Source: Zymogenus sp964542895 (lineage in GTDB: Bacteria; Desulfobacterota; Zymogenia; Zymogenales; Zymogenaceae). Taken from it: a stretch of DNA of 6,548 nt. The number at the start of each line of letters is the position of its first letter. Position 1 is the first letter of the stretch. Of the stretch, positions 1-6,119 are shown piece by piece. Below the pieces are notes generated by a model, which searched no databases, had not been told where the DNA came from, and saw only the letters and a list, made by a program, of their open reading frames with translations. The stretch spans positions 1 to 6,548 of the forward strand of contig CAZIWT010000172.1 in the NCBI GenBank assembly GCA_964542895.1. The letters run 5' to 3'. A program made the translations under genes and the position numbers.

Positions 1-1281
1 GAGGGCAAGTCGAGCTTTGAAGACTACGGCAAGGTAGCGTATATACCGGTTATCAACCACGGTGAGACGATAGGTTTTTTCAAGATCGCAAATGACGATG
101 ATTCTCAGCCGTTTTCATACGACAAGGTAGTCTTCTTCGAGATGATGGCGCAAAAACTCTCCCCGTTCTTTGAAAACATGAGGCTCATGAAGGAGAAGGA
201 GAGTGGTATAGGTAAAATCTCCGAACTGATGGAGATATCGAGAATATTGAATCTGTCGCTGGAGCCGAAGATTGTGAGGAAGAAGGCGATCAAGGCCGTC
301 ACAAGGCTCTTGGATTGCGAGACCGCCTCCCTTCTCCTTGTTGACGAGGAGAGGGGAGAGCTCTACTTCGAGGTAGTATTGGGGGAAAAGGGAGAGAGGG
401 TCAAGGAGATTCGCCTCAAAATGGGGGAGGGGATTGCGGGTTGGGTGGCGGAGAACAACGAGGCGGTGTTGATAAACGACGTTAAGAGAGACAAGAGGCA
501 TTCAGGAAGGGCGGATGAAAAATCGACTTTCATAACAAGGAATATGGTCTGTTCACCGATGGTGATCAACGACAAGGTAATAGGGGTCCTGCAGGCCATC
601 AATAAGCTGGAGGGGAAAGGATTTGTTACCTATGAGCTGGATCTTTTGAAGTCCCTTTCCCACCAGGTCGCCATAGCTGTGGACAATGCAAGGCTTCACG
701 ACGAGCTGAGGGAGACATTCTACCAGACGGCGGAGGCCCTGGCGAACGCCATAGAAAAGAGGGATCCTTACACGGGAAATCATACCATAAGGGTTATGAG
801 ATACTCGATGGTTTTGGCGGAGTATTTTAATCTATCCTACGACGATAGGGAGAATCTGAGGCTCGCCTCGATTCTTCATGACGTTGGAAAGATCGGAATC
901 GAAGACTCGATCTTGAGAAAGAATTCACCGTTGAGCGAATACGAGTTTGATAAGATTAAAAGTCATCCGAACGTGGGGGGAGAGATCCTGGGACATATCA
1001 AGAGGCTTGAAAAGGTCATGCCCGCCATAAAATACCACCACGAGAGAATCGACGGGGGGGGATATCCCGAAGGCCTGAAAAACGAGGAGATACCCTTCCT
1101 GGCGAAGATCATCGCCGTTGCGGACACATTCGACGCTATGACTACCGACCGTCCCTACAGGGCGGCCTTGAGCGACCAGGAAGCCATAAATGAGATGAAA
1201 AAACAGGCGGGCACCCAATTGGACACGGAAGTTGTTAAATCCTTCATCATATCGTACGAAAACGGGAGGATTAAAAAATAG
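1..1281 (+). CDS. Tandem GAF + HD-GYP domain protein (5' end outside window), predicted c-di-GMP phosphodiesterase
   Basis: The reading frame is open from base 1, so the true start lies upstream; 426 residues are visible. The first ~60 residues look like the end of one GAF domain (YIPVINHGETIGFFKIAN). Residues ~79-234 form a complete second GAF domain (a ligand-sensing fold), with MGEGIAGWV and VIGVLQAINK. From ~240 to the end is an HD-GYP phosphohydrolase domain. Its metal and catalytic motifs are intact: GNHTIRV (H261), HD at 293-294, SHP (H322), HHE at 346-348, and the GYP signature in DGGGYPEGL at ~351-359, followed by AKIIAVADTFDAMTTDRPYR. HD-GYP domains of this type linearise cyclic-di-GMP to pGpG or GMP in the cytoplasm. 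With two GAF domains and no visible membrane segment, it is probably a soluble sensor-phosphodiesterase; its GAF ligand cannot be told. It ends 75 bases before the Crp-like gene and could be read through into it, since no terminator is visible in the gap. Confidence 0.93.
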   Translation, partial: EGKSSFEDYGKVAYIPVINHGETIGFFKIANDDDSQPFSYDKVVFFEMMAQKLSPFFENMRLMKEKESGIGKISELMEISRILNLSLEPKIVRKKAIKAVTRLLDCETASLLLVDEERGELYFEVVLGEKGERVKEIRLKMGEGIAGWVAENNEAVLINDVKRDKRHSGRADEKSTFITRNMVCSPMVINDKVIGVLQAINKLEGKGFVTYELDLLKSLSHQVAIAVDNARLHDELRETFYQTAEALANAIEKRDPYTGNHTIRVMRYSMVLAEYFNLSYDDRENLRLASILHDVGKIGIEDSILRKNSPLSEYEFDKIKSHPNVGGEILGHIKRLEKVMPAIKYHHERIDGGGYPEGLKNEEIPFLAKIIAVADTFDAMTTDRPYRAALSDQEAINEMKKQAGTQLDTEVVKSFIISYENGRIKK

Positions 1282-1305
1282 GGGATGGAACGTTAGAATA
1301 AACAT

Positions 1306-1339
1306 TTGACTTTATTACTTTTTTTATGTAAATTATAAT
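1306..1339 (+). promoter_or_regulatory. Candidate sigma-70 promoter for the Crp-like/PDE/accD operon
   Basis: The gap between the HD-GYP gene and the Crp-like gene is strongly AT-rich and holds promoter-like boxes. TTGACT (1306-1311) has TAAATT (1329-1334) 17 bases downstream, which would start the message near 1341, just before the ribosome-binding site. A perfect TATAAT (1334-1339) is also present, with only a poor TTTATT 17 bases before it; that choice would start transcription inside the Shine-Dalgarno, so the first pairing fits the gene better. The call rests on sequence match only. Confidence 0.45.
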
Positions 1340-1356
1340 AACTTGGAGGGATTGAT

Positions 1357-2013
1357 ATGACTGAACAAGACCTATTGCTGCAGAAATTCGGACGTGAATT
1401 CATAAAGGGAACCGTCCTCTTTAAAGAGGGTGATACTCAAAGCAAAGAGATGTACGTTATACACAAGGGAAAGGTGAAAATATCAAAGACTATTGGGGAC
1501 AAGGAGACGGTTCTGGCCAACTTCGGGCCGGGGGAGTTTTTCGGTGAGATGGCAACGCTCAGCAACATGCCCAGGTCCGCAACGGCCGAGGTAATCGAAG
1601 ACGGCTTGATGTTGGTTATAGATCCAAAGACATTTGAGACTATGATAAAAAACAACAACGAAGTCGCGCTCAGGATGATTAAGAAGCTTGCGGATCGTCT
1701 GCAGGAGACCGACAAGAGGATCGAGATATTGATGATAAAGGATTCCAACAGCAGGGTGATTCACACCCTGGAGAGACTGATCGAGTCGGAAGGGGTGGAA
1801 AAGGATAACGGCTTCGTTGTCAACGTTGCTCTAAACGAGCTGTACGACAAAGCGGGGGTAAATGTTGAACATGCCGCTGGAATCATGGAAAAGCTGCAAA
1901 AGGCTAATATTATCAAGATATCGGATAACGAGATATTTGTGGCAAGTAAAGAGAAGCTTAAACAGTTTTTGGAATTTCTCATCTTGCGAGAGCAGTTCGG
2001 CGACCTGGATTAG
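1357..2013 (+). CDS. Crp/Fnr-family cyclic-nucleotide-binding protein
   Basis: This is a 218-residue cytoplasmic protein with Crp architecture. The N-terminal cyclic-nucleotide-binding beta-roll covers ~10-95. Its phosphate-binding cassette is well kept: FFGEMATLSNMPRSAT, with G63, E64, R73, S74 and A75. A long C-helix follows (~100-140); R114 and T118 align with E. coli Crp R123 and T127, the latter a cAMP adenine contact, although the following Ser is Asp here. A winged-helix segment occupies ~150-205. No iron-sulfur cysteines are present, so it is not Fnr-like. The recognition helix (GVNVEHAAGIMEKL) has Val and Gly where Crp has DNA-contacting R180 and R185, so target choice or even DNA binding may differ. 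The ATG has a good Shine-Dalgarno (GGAGGG at 1345-1350, 6 bases upstream). It lies 5 bases before a cyclic-nucleotide phosphodiesterase gene, which supports a cAMP-type ligand by inference. Confidence 0.9.
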   Translation: MTEQDLLLQKFGREFIKGTVLFKEGDTQSKEMYVIHKGKVKISKTIGDKETVLANFGPGEFFGEMATLSNMPRSATAEVIEDGLMLVIDPKTFETMIKNNNEVALRMIKKLADRLQETDKRIEILMIKDSNSRVIHTLERLIESEGVEKDNGFVVNVALNELYDKAGVNVEHAAGIMEKLQKANIIKISDNEIFVASKEKLKQFLEFLILREQFGDLD

Positions 2014-2018
2014 AGCCT

Positions 2019-2807
2019 ATGAAAATTAAAGTTTTAGGATGTAACGGCGGCATCATTCCAGGCACAAAGCCTCCATCTTTCTTGATAAACGACGAGATTC
2101 TTATAGATGCCGGCCACGTTGCAAGCGAGTTGACTGTAGATCAACAAGACAAGGTAAGACAGGTTTTTATAACACATTTTCACCTTGATCACACCAAAGA
2201 TCTCGCGTTTTTGTCGGATAACGCCTTCGAGAGACGAGGTCTGCCGATAACCGTCTACGGCTCTAAAGCGACGATCTCGGACTTCAAAAACTTTTTCTTC
2301 AACGATCATACCTGGCCCGACTTCACAAAAATCAGGTCGGGGAAGAATTCCGTGGTTCGACTGCAGGAGTTGATCCCCAATATGGACCGCAAGGTGGTGG
2401 GTAAGACTTCCGAGATAACTGTAAGGCCTTTCCCCGTAAATCACTCTGTGGATGCATTTGGATATCTCGTTATTGAGGGCGAATCATCCGTGATATTTTC
2501 CGGTGATACGGGCCCCGTAGACAAGATATGGGAGATCGCCAACACCGAGGCGTTGAACCTAAACAGGCTGAAGGCAATATTTATCGAGACCTCTTTTCCC
2601 AGCAACTTGCAAAGAGTAGCGGACGCAAGTTGTCACCTAACGCCCAATACCTTAAGAAAAGAGCTGGAAAAATTCAAAACCGAGGGTATCCCGATATATC
2701 TCTATCACCTTAAGCCGAGGTATTACAAAATCATAAGGGGGGAGATTGAGGCGATGAAAAACGATGACATATCAATCCTAGAAAACGATCAGGTCTTTAC
2801 ATTCTGA
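2019..2807 (+). CDS. Class II 3',5'-cyclic-nucleotide phosphodiesterase-like protein (metallo-beta-lactamase fold)
   Basis: This is a 262-residue metallo-hydrolase. The zinc-binding signature THFHLDH lies at 52-58 (H53, H55, D57, H58). Further likely metal ligands are H142 (VNHSVDAFGY), D163 (FSGDTGP) and H230 (YHLKP). The HxHLDH core plus the IFIETSFP (187-194) and HLTPNTL (206-212) motifs resemble the PDE1/CpdP class II cyclic-nucleotide phosphodiesterases rather than beta-lactamases, glyoxalases or RNase Z. Members of that family hydrolyse cAMP or cGMP to the 5'-monophosphate. The start is only 5 bases past the Crp-like stop and has a weak Shine-Dalgarno, so translation is probably coupled. 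No signal peptide is visible, so it should act in the cytoplasm, where it could remove the ligand of its neighbour. A broader MBL-fold phosphodiesterase activity cannot be excluded. Confidence 0.85.
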   Translation: MKIKVLGCNGGIIPGTKPPSFLINDEILIDAGHVASELTVDQQDKVRQVFITHFHLDHTKDLAFLSDNAFERRGLPITVYGSKATISDFKNFFFNDHTWPDFTKIRSGKNSVVRLQELIPNMDRKVVGKTSEITVRPFPVNHSVDAFGYLVIEGESSVIFSGDTGPVDKIWEIANTEALNLNRLKAIFIETSFPSNLQRVADASCHLTPNTLRKELEKFKTEGIPIYLYHLKPRYYKIIRGEIEAMKNDDISILENDQVFTF

Positions 2808-2819
2808 GGACTAACCTTG
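2806..2819 (+). promoter_or_regulatory. Ribosome-binding site and TTG start of accD, overlapping the PDE stop codon
   Basis: The PDE stop TGA (2805-2807) shares bases with a GAGGA Shine-Dalgarno (2806-2810). Six bases later comes TTG at 2817. There is no in-frame ATG in accD until about residue 120, past the zinc ribbon, so TTG is needed as the start. The overlap suggests accD translation is coupled to the phosphodiesterase gene. Confidence 0.7.
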
Positions 2820-3653
2820 ACTATTAGAAAAGACAGGGCTTCGAGCGTAAGGCTCGATGAGGCGACCGACTGGGTGAAGTGCCCCGGCTGCTCCCACATA
2901 CTCTTTTCGAGAGAGATCGAGAGAAACCTCTCCGTCTGCACAGCGTGCGATTATCACTTCAGGATAGGCGCCAGACAGCGGATAGAAATTACCGTCGACA
3001 AGGGGAGCTTCAAGGAACTCTTTTCGGGCCTCAAGCCCGGTGATCCCCTCGGCTTTGTCGACAAGAAGCCGTATCCCGAGAGGTTAAAGGGCGCCGTGGA
3101 AAAGTCGGGGGAGCTGGAGGCGGTCGTCACGGGAAGCGCCAGGATCTCCGACATAGACGTCATCGTCTCCGTTATGGATTTCGAGTTTATGGGCGGCAGC
3201 ATGGGAAGCGTGGTGGGCGAGAAGGTGACGCTCGCGGCGGAGACGGCCACAAAGGAGAAAATCCCCCTGATATCCTTCACCGCATCCGGCGGCGCGCGGA
3301 TGCAGGAGGGGCTGATCTCGCTTATGCAGATGGCAAAGACCACAGGCGCAATCGCGCGCCTAAAGGACTCCGGGGCCCCCTTCATATCCATCCTCACAAA
3401 TCCCACCACGGGCGGCGTCGCCGCGAGCTTCGGGATGCTGGGCGATGTCAACATAGCGGAGCCGGGGGCCGTCATAGGCTTTGCCGGACGCAGGGTGATC
3501 GAGCAGACGATAAACCAGAAGCCCCCCGAAAATTTCCAGAAGGCGGAAGAGCTCCTGAAGCACGGGATGATAGACATGATCGTGGAGCGAAAGTTCATGA
3601 AGAACACAATCTTCCGCCTGCTCGAGTTTTTTACGAAAGGGGCCGAGAAATAA
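2817..3653 (+). CDS. accD: Acetyl-CoA carboxylase carboxyltransferase subunit beta
   Basis: AccD pairs with AccA to form the carboxyltransferase half of acetyl-CoA carboxylase, which moves the carboxyl group from carboxybiotin to acetyl-CoA and gives malonyl-CoA, the committed step of fatty-acid synthesis. The protein has 278 residues, a usual length. The N-terminal zinc ribbon is complete (WVKCPGC...CTAC: C22, C25, C41, C44). The crotonase-like carboxyltransferase core carries ASGGARMQEG (156-165) and TNPTTGGVAASFGMLGD (from 194), followed by AEPGAVIGFAGRRVIEQT. Translation starts at TTG. It is the third gene of the apparent Crp-like/PDE/accD unit, 9 bases after the PDE stop; folC lies downstream, a pairing common in proteobacteria. 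Nothing appears broken. Confidence 0.97.
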   Translation: MTIRKDRASSVRLDEATDWVKCPGCSHILFSREIERNLSVCTACDYHFRIGARQRIEITVDKGSFKELFSGLKPGDPLGFVDKKPYPERLKGAVEKSGELEAVVTGSARISDIDVIVSVMDFEFMGGSMGSVVGEKVTLAAETATKEKIPLISFTASGGARMQEGLISLMQMAKTTGAIARLKDSGAPFISILTNPTTGGVAASFGMLGDVNIAEPGAVIGFAGRRVIEQTINQKPPENFQKAEELLKHGMIDMIVERKFMKNTIFRLLEFFTKGAEK

Positions 3654-3672
3654 AACAGCCCTCCATTTCAGC

Positions 3673-3701
3673 TTGCCCCCCGTTACCCATTTAAATATAA
3701 T
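3673..3701 (+). promoter_or_regulatory. Candidate promoter upstream of folC
   Basis: TTGCCC (3673-3678) and a perfect TATAAT (3696-3701) are separated by exactly 17 bases, at the start of the 219-base gap between accD and folC. Transcription from here would give a leader of about 165 bases before folC. A second possible start signal is an extended -10 (TGTGATAAT, 3793-3801) with no clear -35. The gap has no recognisable riboswitch or small gene. Confidence 0.45.
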
Positions 3702-3729
3702 ATTGAAACGATAATATGACGGCCATTAA

Positions 3730-3744
3730 CAGGGCGGCCCCCTG
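3730..3744 (+). terminator. Short GC hairpin after accD, weak terminator candidate
   Basis: CAGGG (3730-3734) and CCCTG (3740-3744) form a perfect 5-bp stem with a 5-base loop (CGGCC), 77 bases after the accD stop. No T-run follows directly, so Rho-independent termination is doubtful. It lies downstream of the candidate folC promoter and could instead be part of the folC leader. Confidence 0.2.
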
Positions 3745-3872
3745 CCCGAAATTCATTGGACCGTAAAAAAATTCTTTTCTTAAATCGATTAATGTGATAA
3801 TAGACACTTTTTCCGGATGGAAAAATCGTATATCTGGGGTGTAAAGACGGCCGTTTTTTGACGAAGGGGGAT

Positions 3873-5141
3873 ATGGACGAGAGAAAGATCAAGAAGGAAT
3901 TCGCCTACCTGGAAAGCCTGACCTCCAGGGGGATAAGGACCGACCTTACGGTTATGGAGCGGGCGCTCGCCCTTATGGGCGATCCCCACGAGGCGCTGAA
4001 CAAGATCGTTGTGGGGGGCACCAACGGCAAGGGGTCGACGGTGTCGTTTATCGGATCGGCCCTGGCAAATGCGGGATACACGCCGGGGCTCTACTACTCC
4101 CCCCACATCGTGGATTTCAGGGAGCGAATAGTCGTTGGGAGCGAGATGATAGCGATATCGGACGCCGCCTCCCTCATAGAGAGGGTCAGGGAGACGGTGG
4201 ACGACCCCCTGAAGCTAACCTACTTCGAGTTTATTACGCTTATGGCATTCGTTCGATTCAAGGATGTCGGGGCGAACCCGGCCGTGATGGAGGTGGGGCT
4301 GGGGGGGCGCTTTGACGCCGTGAACGTGGGGACGCCTGTGGTGTCGGTCATCACCAACGTCTCCCTCGATCACACCGATTACCTTGGCGATACTCTGGAG
4401 GAGATCGCGCTGGAAAAGGTACAGATTCTGCCGAAGGGGGGAACGCTGGTCGTCGGCAGGGTCACAGATCCCGTGAAGTCGCTGTTGAAGAAAGAGGCGA
4501 AGGAGCGCGGTGCCGCCTCCTACTTCCTGGGGGAGAATTTCAGCTTTGAGCTGGAGGAGAGCGATGACGTAATCTACCGGGGGATCGATTTCACTTTGTC
4601 GGAGGTTTCCGTGGGCCTTCCCGGGGCGCACCAGGCTCAAAACGTGGCGGTCGCCCTGGCCGTCCTCGAGGTCCTGCGGGAGAGGGGATACAAGGTCCCC
4701 GGGGGCGCCATGAGGGAGGGTGTGGGGAGCCTCTACCTTCCCGGCAGGATGGAGGTGATCGCCCATGCCCCCGAGGTGATCGTGGACGTCGCCCACAACC
4801 TTGACGCCGCCACGGCACTCATCGAGTACCTGACTACACTCCCCGTCAAAAAGACCGCCTTCGTGGTGGGGATGATGGGGGATAAGGAGATCAAGGGCTT
4901 CCTGAAAGTCCTAGATCTCGAGGGGGAGGGGATCTTTCTGACCGCTCTTGACGTCCCCAGGGCGGCGGGAGTCGAGGTGATGGCAAAGGCGGCCAGTGGC
5001 CTCAAGACGCCTGTGAAGTCGTTCAAGACGATGGCCGAGGCGCTGAACGCCGCAAGGGACTTCGTAGGCGAAGAGGGGCGTGTCGTAGTTACCGGCTCGT
5101 TCTACACCGTGGAGGCTGCGGTGAGGGAGGTGAGGGGATGA
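3873..5141 (+). CDS. folC: Bifunctional folylpolyglutamate synthase / dihydrofolate synthase
   Basis: FolC joins glutamate to dihydropteroate and/or adds further glutamates to folates, using ATP, in the cytoplasm. From the ATG at 3873 it is 422 residues, normal for the family. Motifs in order: ATP P-loop GGTNGKGST (48-56); YSPHIVDFRERI (from 75); MEVGLGGRFDAVN (139-151); SLDHTDYLGDTLEEIALEK (~164-182, with H167 and K182, the lysine usually carbamylated); GAHQAQN (251-257); LPGRMEVI; and DVAHN (305-309), the C-terminal domain start also seen in E. coli FolC. The N-terminus MDERKIKKEFAYLESL fits the usual FolC opening, so the ATG is preferred over an in-frame TTG at 3858, which would add five residues; AAGGGGG just before the ATG is a close-set Shine-Dalgarno. 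The gene is clearly GC-rich and intact. It may be read from its own promoter in the 219-base gap after accD. Confidence 0.95.
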   Translation: MDERKIKKEFAYLESLTSRGIRTDLTVMERALALMGDPHEALNKIVVGGTNGKGSTVSFIGSALANAGYTPGLYYSPHIVDFRERIVVGSEMIAISDAASLIERVRETVDDPLKLTYFEFITLMAFVRFKDVGANPAVMEVGLGGRFDAVNVGTPVVSVITNVSLDHTDYLGDTLEEIALEKVQILPKGGTLVVGRVTDPVKSLLKKEAKERGAASYFLGENFSFELEESDDVIYRGIDFTLSEVSVGLPGAHQAQNVAVALAVLEVLRERGYKVPGGAMREGVGSLYLPGRMEVIAHAPEVIVDVAHNLDAATALIEYLTTLPVKKTAFVVGMMGDKEIKGFLKVLDLEGEGIFLTALDVPRAAGVEVMAKAASGLKTPVKSFKTMAEALNAARDFVGEEGRVVVTGSFYTVEAAVREVRG

Positions 5142-5210
5142 GAGTTGGTCTTCCCGCCCGTTGTTGGGATTAAGCTGAATAGCTGTGTGATTTAGGCGGG
5201 GTAGTGCAAT

Positions 5211-5272
5211 GGGCAACAAAGCCTGTCATTGCGAGGAGGATTTTGTCAAAAATTCGACGAAGCAATCGGGTG
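5211..5272 (+). repeat. Dispersed intergenic repeat, copy 1 (short form)
   Basis: The left arm (5211-5238) matches the left arm of copy 2 (6120-6147) at 25 of 28 bases, including GTCATTGCGAGGAG. The right arm GACGAAGCAATCGGGTG (5256-5272) is identical to 6216-6232. The two arms carry inverted ATTGC/GCAAT ends, so the element can fold back on itself. It lies between folC and the 3' end of the ferredoxin-NifX gene. The ATTGCGAGGAG / CGAAGCAATC pair resembles palindromic intergenic repeats seen widely in bacterial genomes; no protein is encoded. Confidence 0.8.
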
Positions 5273-5323
5273 CATAGATAGGGGGGAAGGCAAACTGTCA
5301 ACACAAATCGTGACTAATATATT

Positions 5324-5893
5324 TTATCTTAATACCAACCCCTTTCTTTGTGCTTTATTCTTTTCTTCAATGATTTCGTTTATGTTATCTTTAATCAAAC
5401 CCTGCACTTTTTCAATATTCTGCTCTCTAACAACAGCACAAACATATTTATTTCTCAATCTAGTGATATTTGGTCCAAACATTCCCCCAACAAGTATATC
5501 CACATCATTTAGAACAGAAGATGTTGTTTTAGCTTTGCCTGGATCTCCATGTAGTTTAGTTTCATCTTCCTCATATTTCACGTTATTTCTTTTTTCTTTT
5601 AAACTCAATTTTCCTTTAAAACAACTATAAATCATAAAGTGTTCAGACATACCAAAATGATCATCAAATTTGATTACCTTATAATCGTCTGTCCCTAAAG
5701 CAAGGATTATTTCTTCTGTAATATCTTTTATCGCTTTTTGAGGGCAAGCTTTTAAAGCTTTTTCTAAACAATCTGCATTTTTATAATCTACTTTTTTTAC
5801 TTTCGCTACCCTTTCAAATATTTCTATTCCCTTTGGACACAATTTTTCACAAATTCCACAACCAACACATTTGTTAGGACTTATATTATACAT
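5324..5893 (-). CDS. Ferredoxin (single 4Fe-4S) fused to a NifX/NifB-type iron-molybdenum cofactor-binding domain
   Basis: This 189-residue protein has two domains. Residues 1-60 are a small ferredoxin with CVGCGICEKLCP and ACPQKAI: C9, C12, C15 and C50 are expected to hold one [4Fe-4S] cluster, while C19 and C42 replace the second cluster and may form a disulfide, the layout of Desulfovibrio gigas ferredoxin II. Residues ~62-175 resemble the NifX/NafY/NifB C-terminal fold (dinitrogenase iron-molybdenum cofactor-biosynthesis family): LALGTDD, the HFG motif (79-81) followed by SEHF, then DVDILVGGMFGPN. Family members carry metal-sulfur cofactors or their precursors; many lie outside nitrogenase loci and their role is unknown, so no nitrogenase link is claimed. 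The protein is soluble. No nif or MinD-type ATPase genes are near. The gene is far more AT-rich (about 30% GC by eye) than folC and uses A/T-ending codons, a sign of transfer. Its ATG is one base past the stop of the HicB-like fragment; GAGA at 5905-5902 is a modest ribosome-binding site. Confidence 0.85.
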   Translation of the reverse strand: MYNISPNKCVGCGICEKLCPKGIEIFERVAKVKKVDYKNADCLEKALKACPQKAIKDITEEIILALGTDDYKVIKFDDHFGMSEHFMIYSCFKGKLSLKEKRNNVKYEEDETKLHGDPGKAKTTSSVLNDVDILVGGMFGPNITRLRNKYVCAVVREQNIEKVQGLIKDNINEIIEEKNKAQRKGLVLR

Positions 5894-5894
5894 T

Positions 5895-6017
5895 TTATAT
5901 TTCTCTTTCCTTTATATTCGGACACGTATCCCCTTGGGTGACGCAGCCCGGTACCGCTGGAACCTCGGCCCAGTAGCCTCCCTCCTCCGCCTTGTGCACA
6001 ACGACCTTCAGCTTCAT
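5895..6017 (-). pseudogene. HicB-family antitoxin N-terminal fragment (40 codons)
   Basis: Reading leftward from the ATG at 6017 gives MKLKVVVHKAEEGGYWAEVP, then AVPGCVTQGDT and NIKEREI, and a TAA at 5897-5895. The pattern MK..VV..K.EEGGY.AEVP..PGCVTQGDT is the typical opening of HicB antitoxins, which neutralise the HicA RNase. Full HicB proteins continue through an EEAL..NIKEAI helix and usually a C-terminal DNA-binding domain; here the similarity ends at GDT, apart from a NIKE that may be leftover or chance. No HicA was found on either side. A good Shine-Dalgarno (GGAG, 6026-6023) stands 5 bases before the ATG, so the fragment could still be translated. It is GC-richer than the ferredoxin gene that follows one base later. 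I read it as a truncated remnant; a functional mini-protein is possible. Confidence 0.65.
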
Positions 6018-6053
6018 ACTGACTCCAAAATATCAATGGATTGAGATTGATTG

Positions 6054-6083
6054 ATACTATCACATTTTGGTGTTTAAGTGCAA
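6054..6083 (-). promoter_or_regulatory. Candidate promoter for the hicB fragment and ferredoxin-NifX gene
   Basis: On the - strand, TTGCAC (6083-6078) lies 18 bases before TAGTAT (6059-6054), which is preceded by TGA to give an extended -10 (TGATAGTAT). Transcription would start near 6047, about 30 bases before the HicB-like ATG, and could continue into the ferredoxin gene. The -35 match is poor. Confidence 0.35.
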
Positions 6084-6119
6084 AGATATTGTGTAGGGAA
6101 AAACGGGAAGTTGTGAGAG

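Noticed and set aside
2954..3607. 217-codon - strand frame opposite accD
   Set aside because: It is a shadow of accD, whose zinc ribbon and carboxyltransferase motifs are unmistakable.
3843..3859. AAAGAC-GGCC-GTTTTT hairpin with T-run just before folC
   Set aside because: Mostly A-T pairs with one G-T pair and a GGCC loop; it is too weak to call a terminator or attenuator and ends at the folC start region.
4215..4796. 193-codon - strand frame opposite folC
   Set aside because: It is a GC-rich shadow frame; the composition (many His, Gly, Pro) is typical of antisense frames and folC is clearly the coding strand.
5153..5200. CCCGCC ... GGCGGG inverted pair after folC
   Set aside because: The 36-base loop has only a 4-bp inner stem (AGCT) and no T-run; it is not convincing as a folC terminator.
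5229..5630. 133-codon open frame on the + strand opposite the ferredoxin-NifX gene
   Set aside because: Its start lies in repeat copy 1, it is antisense to a gene with clear motifs, and its Phe/Leu/Ser-rich sequence is the expected mirror of an AT-rich Lys-rich gene.
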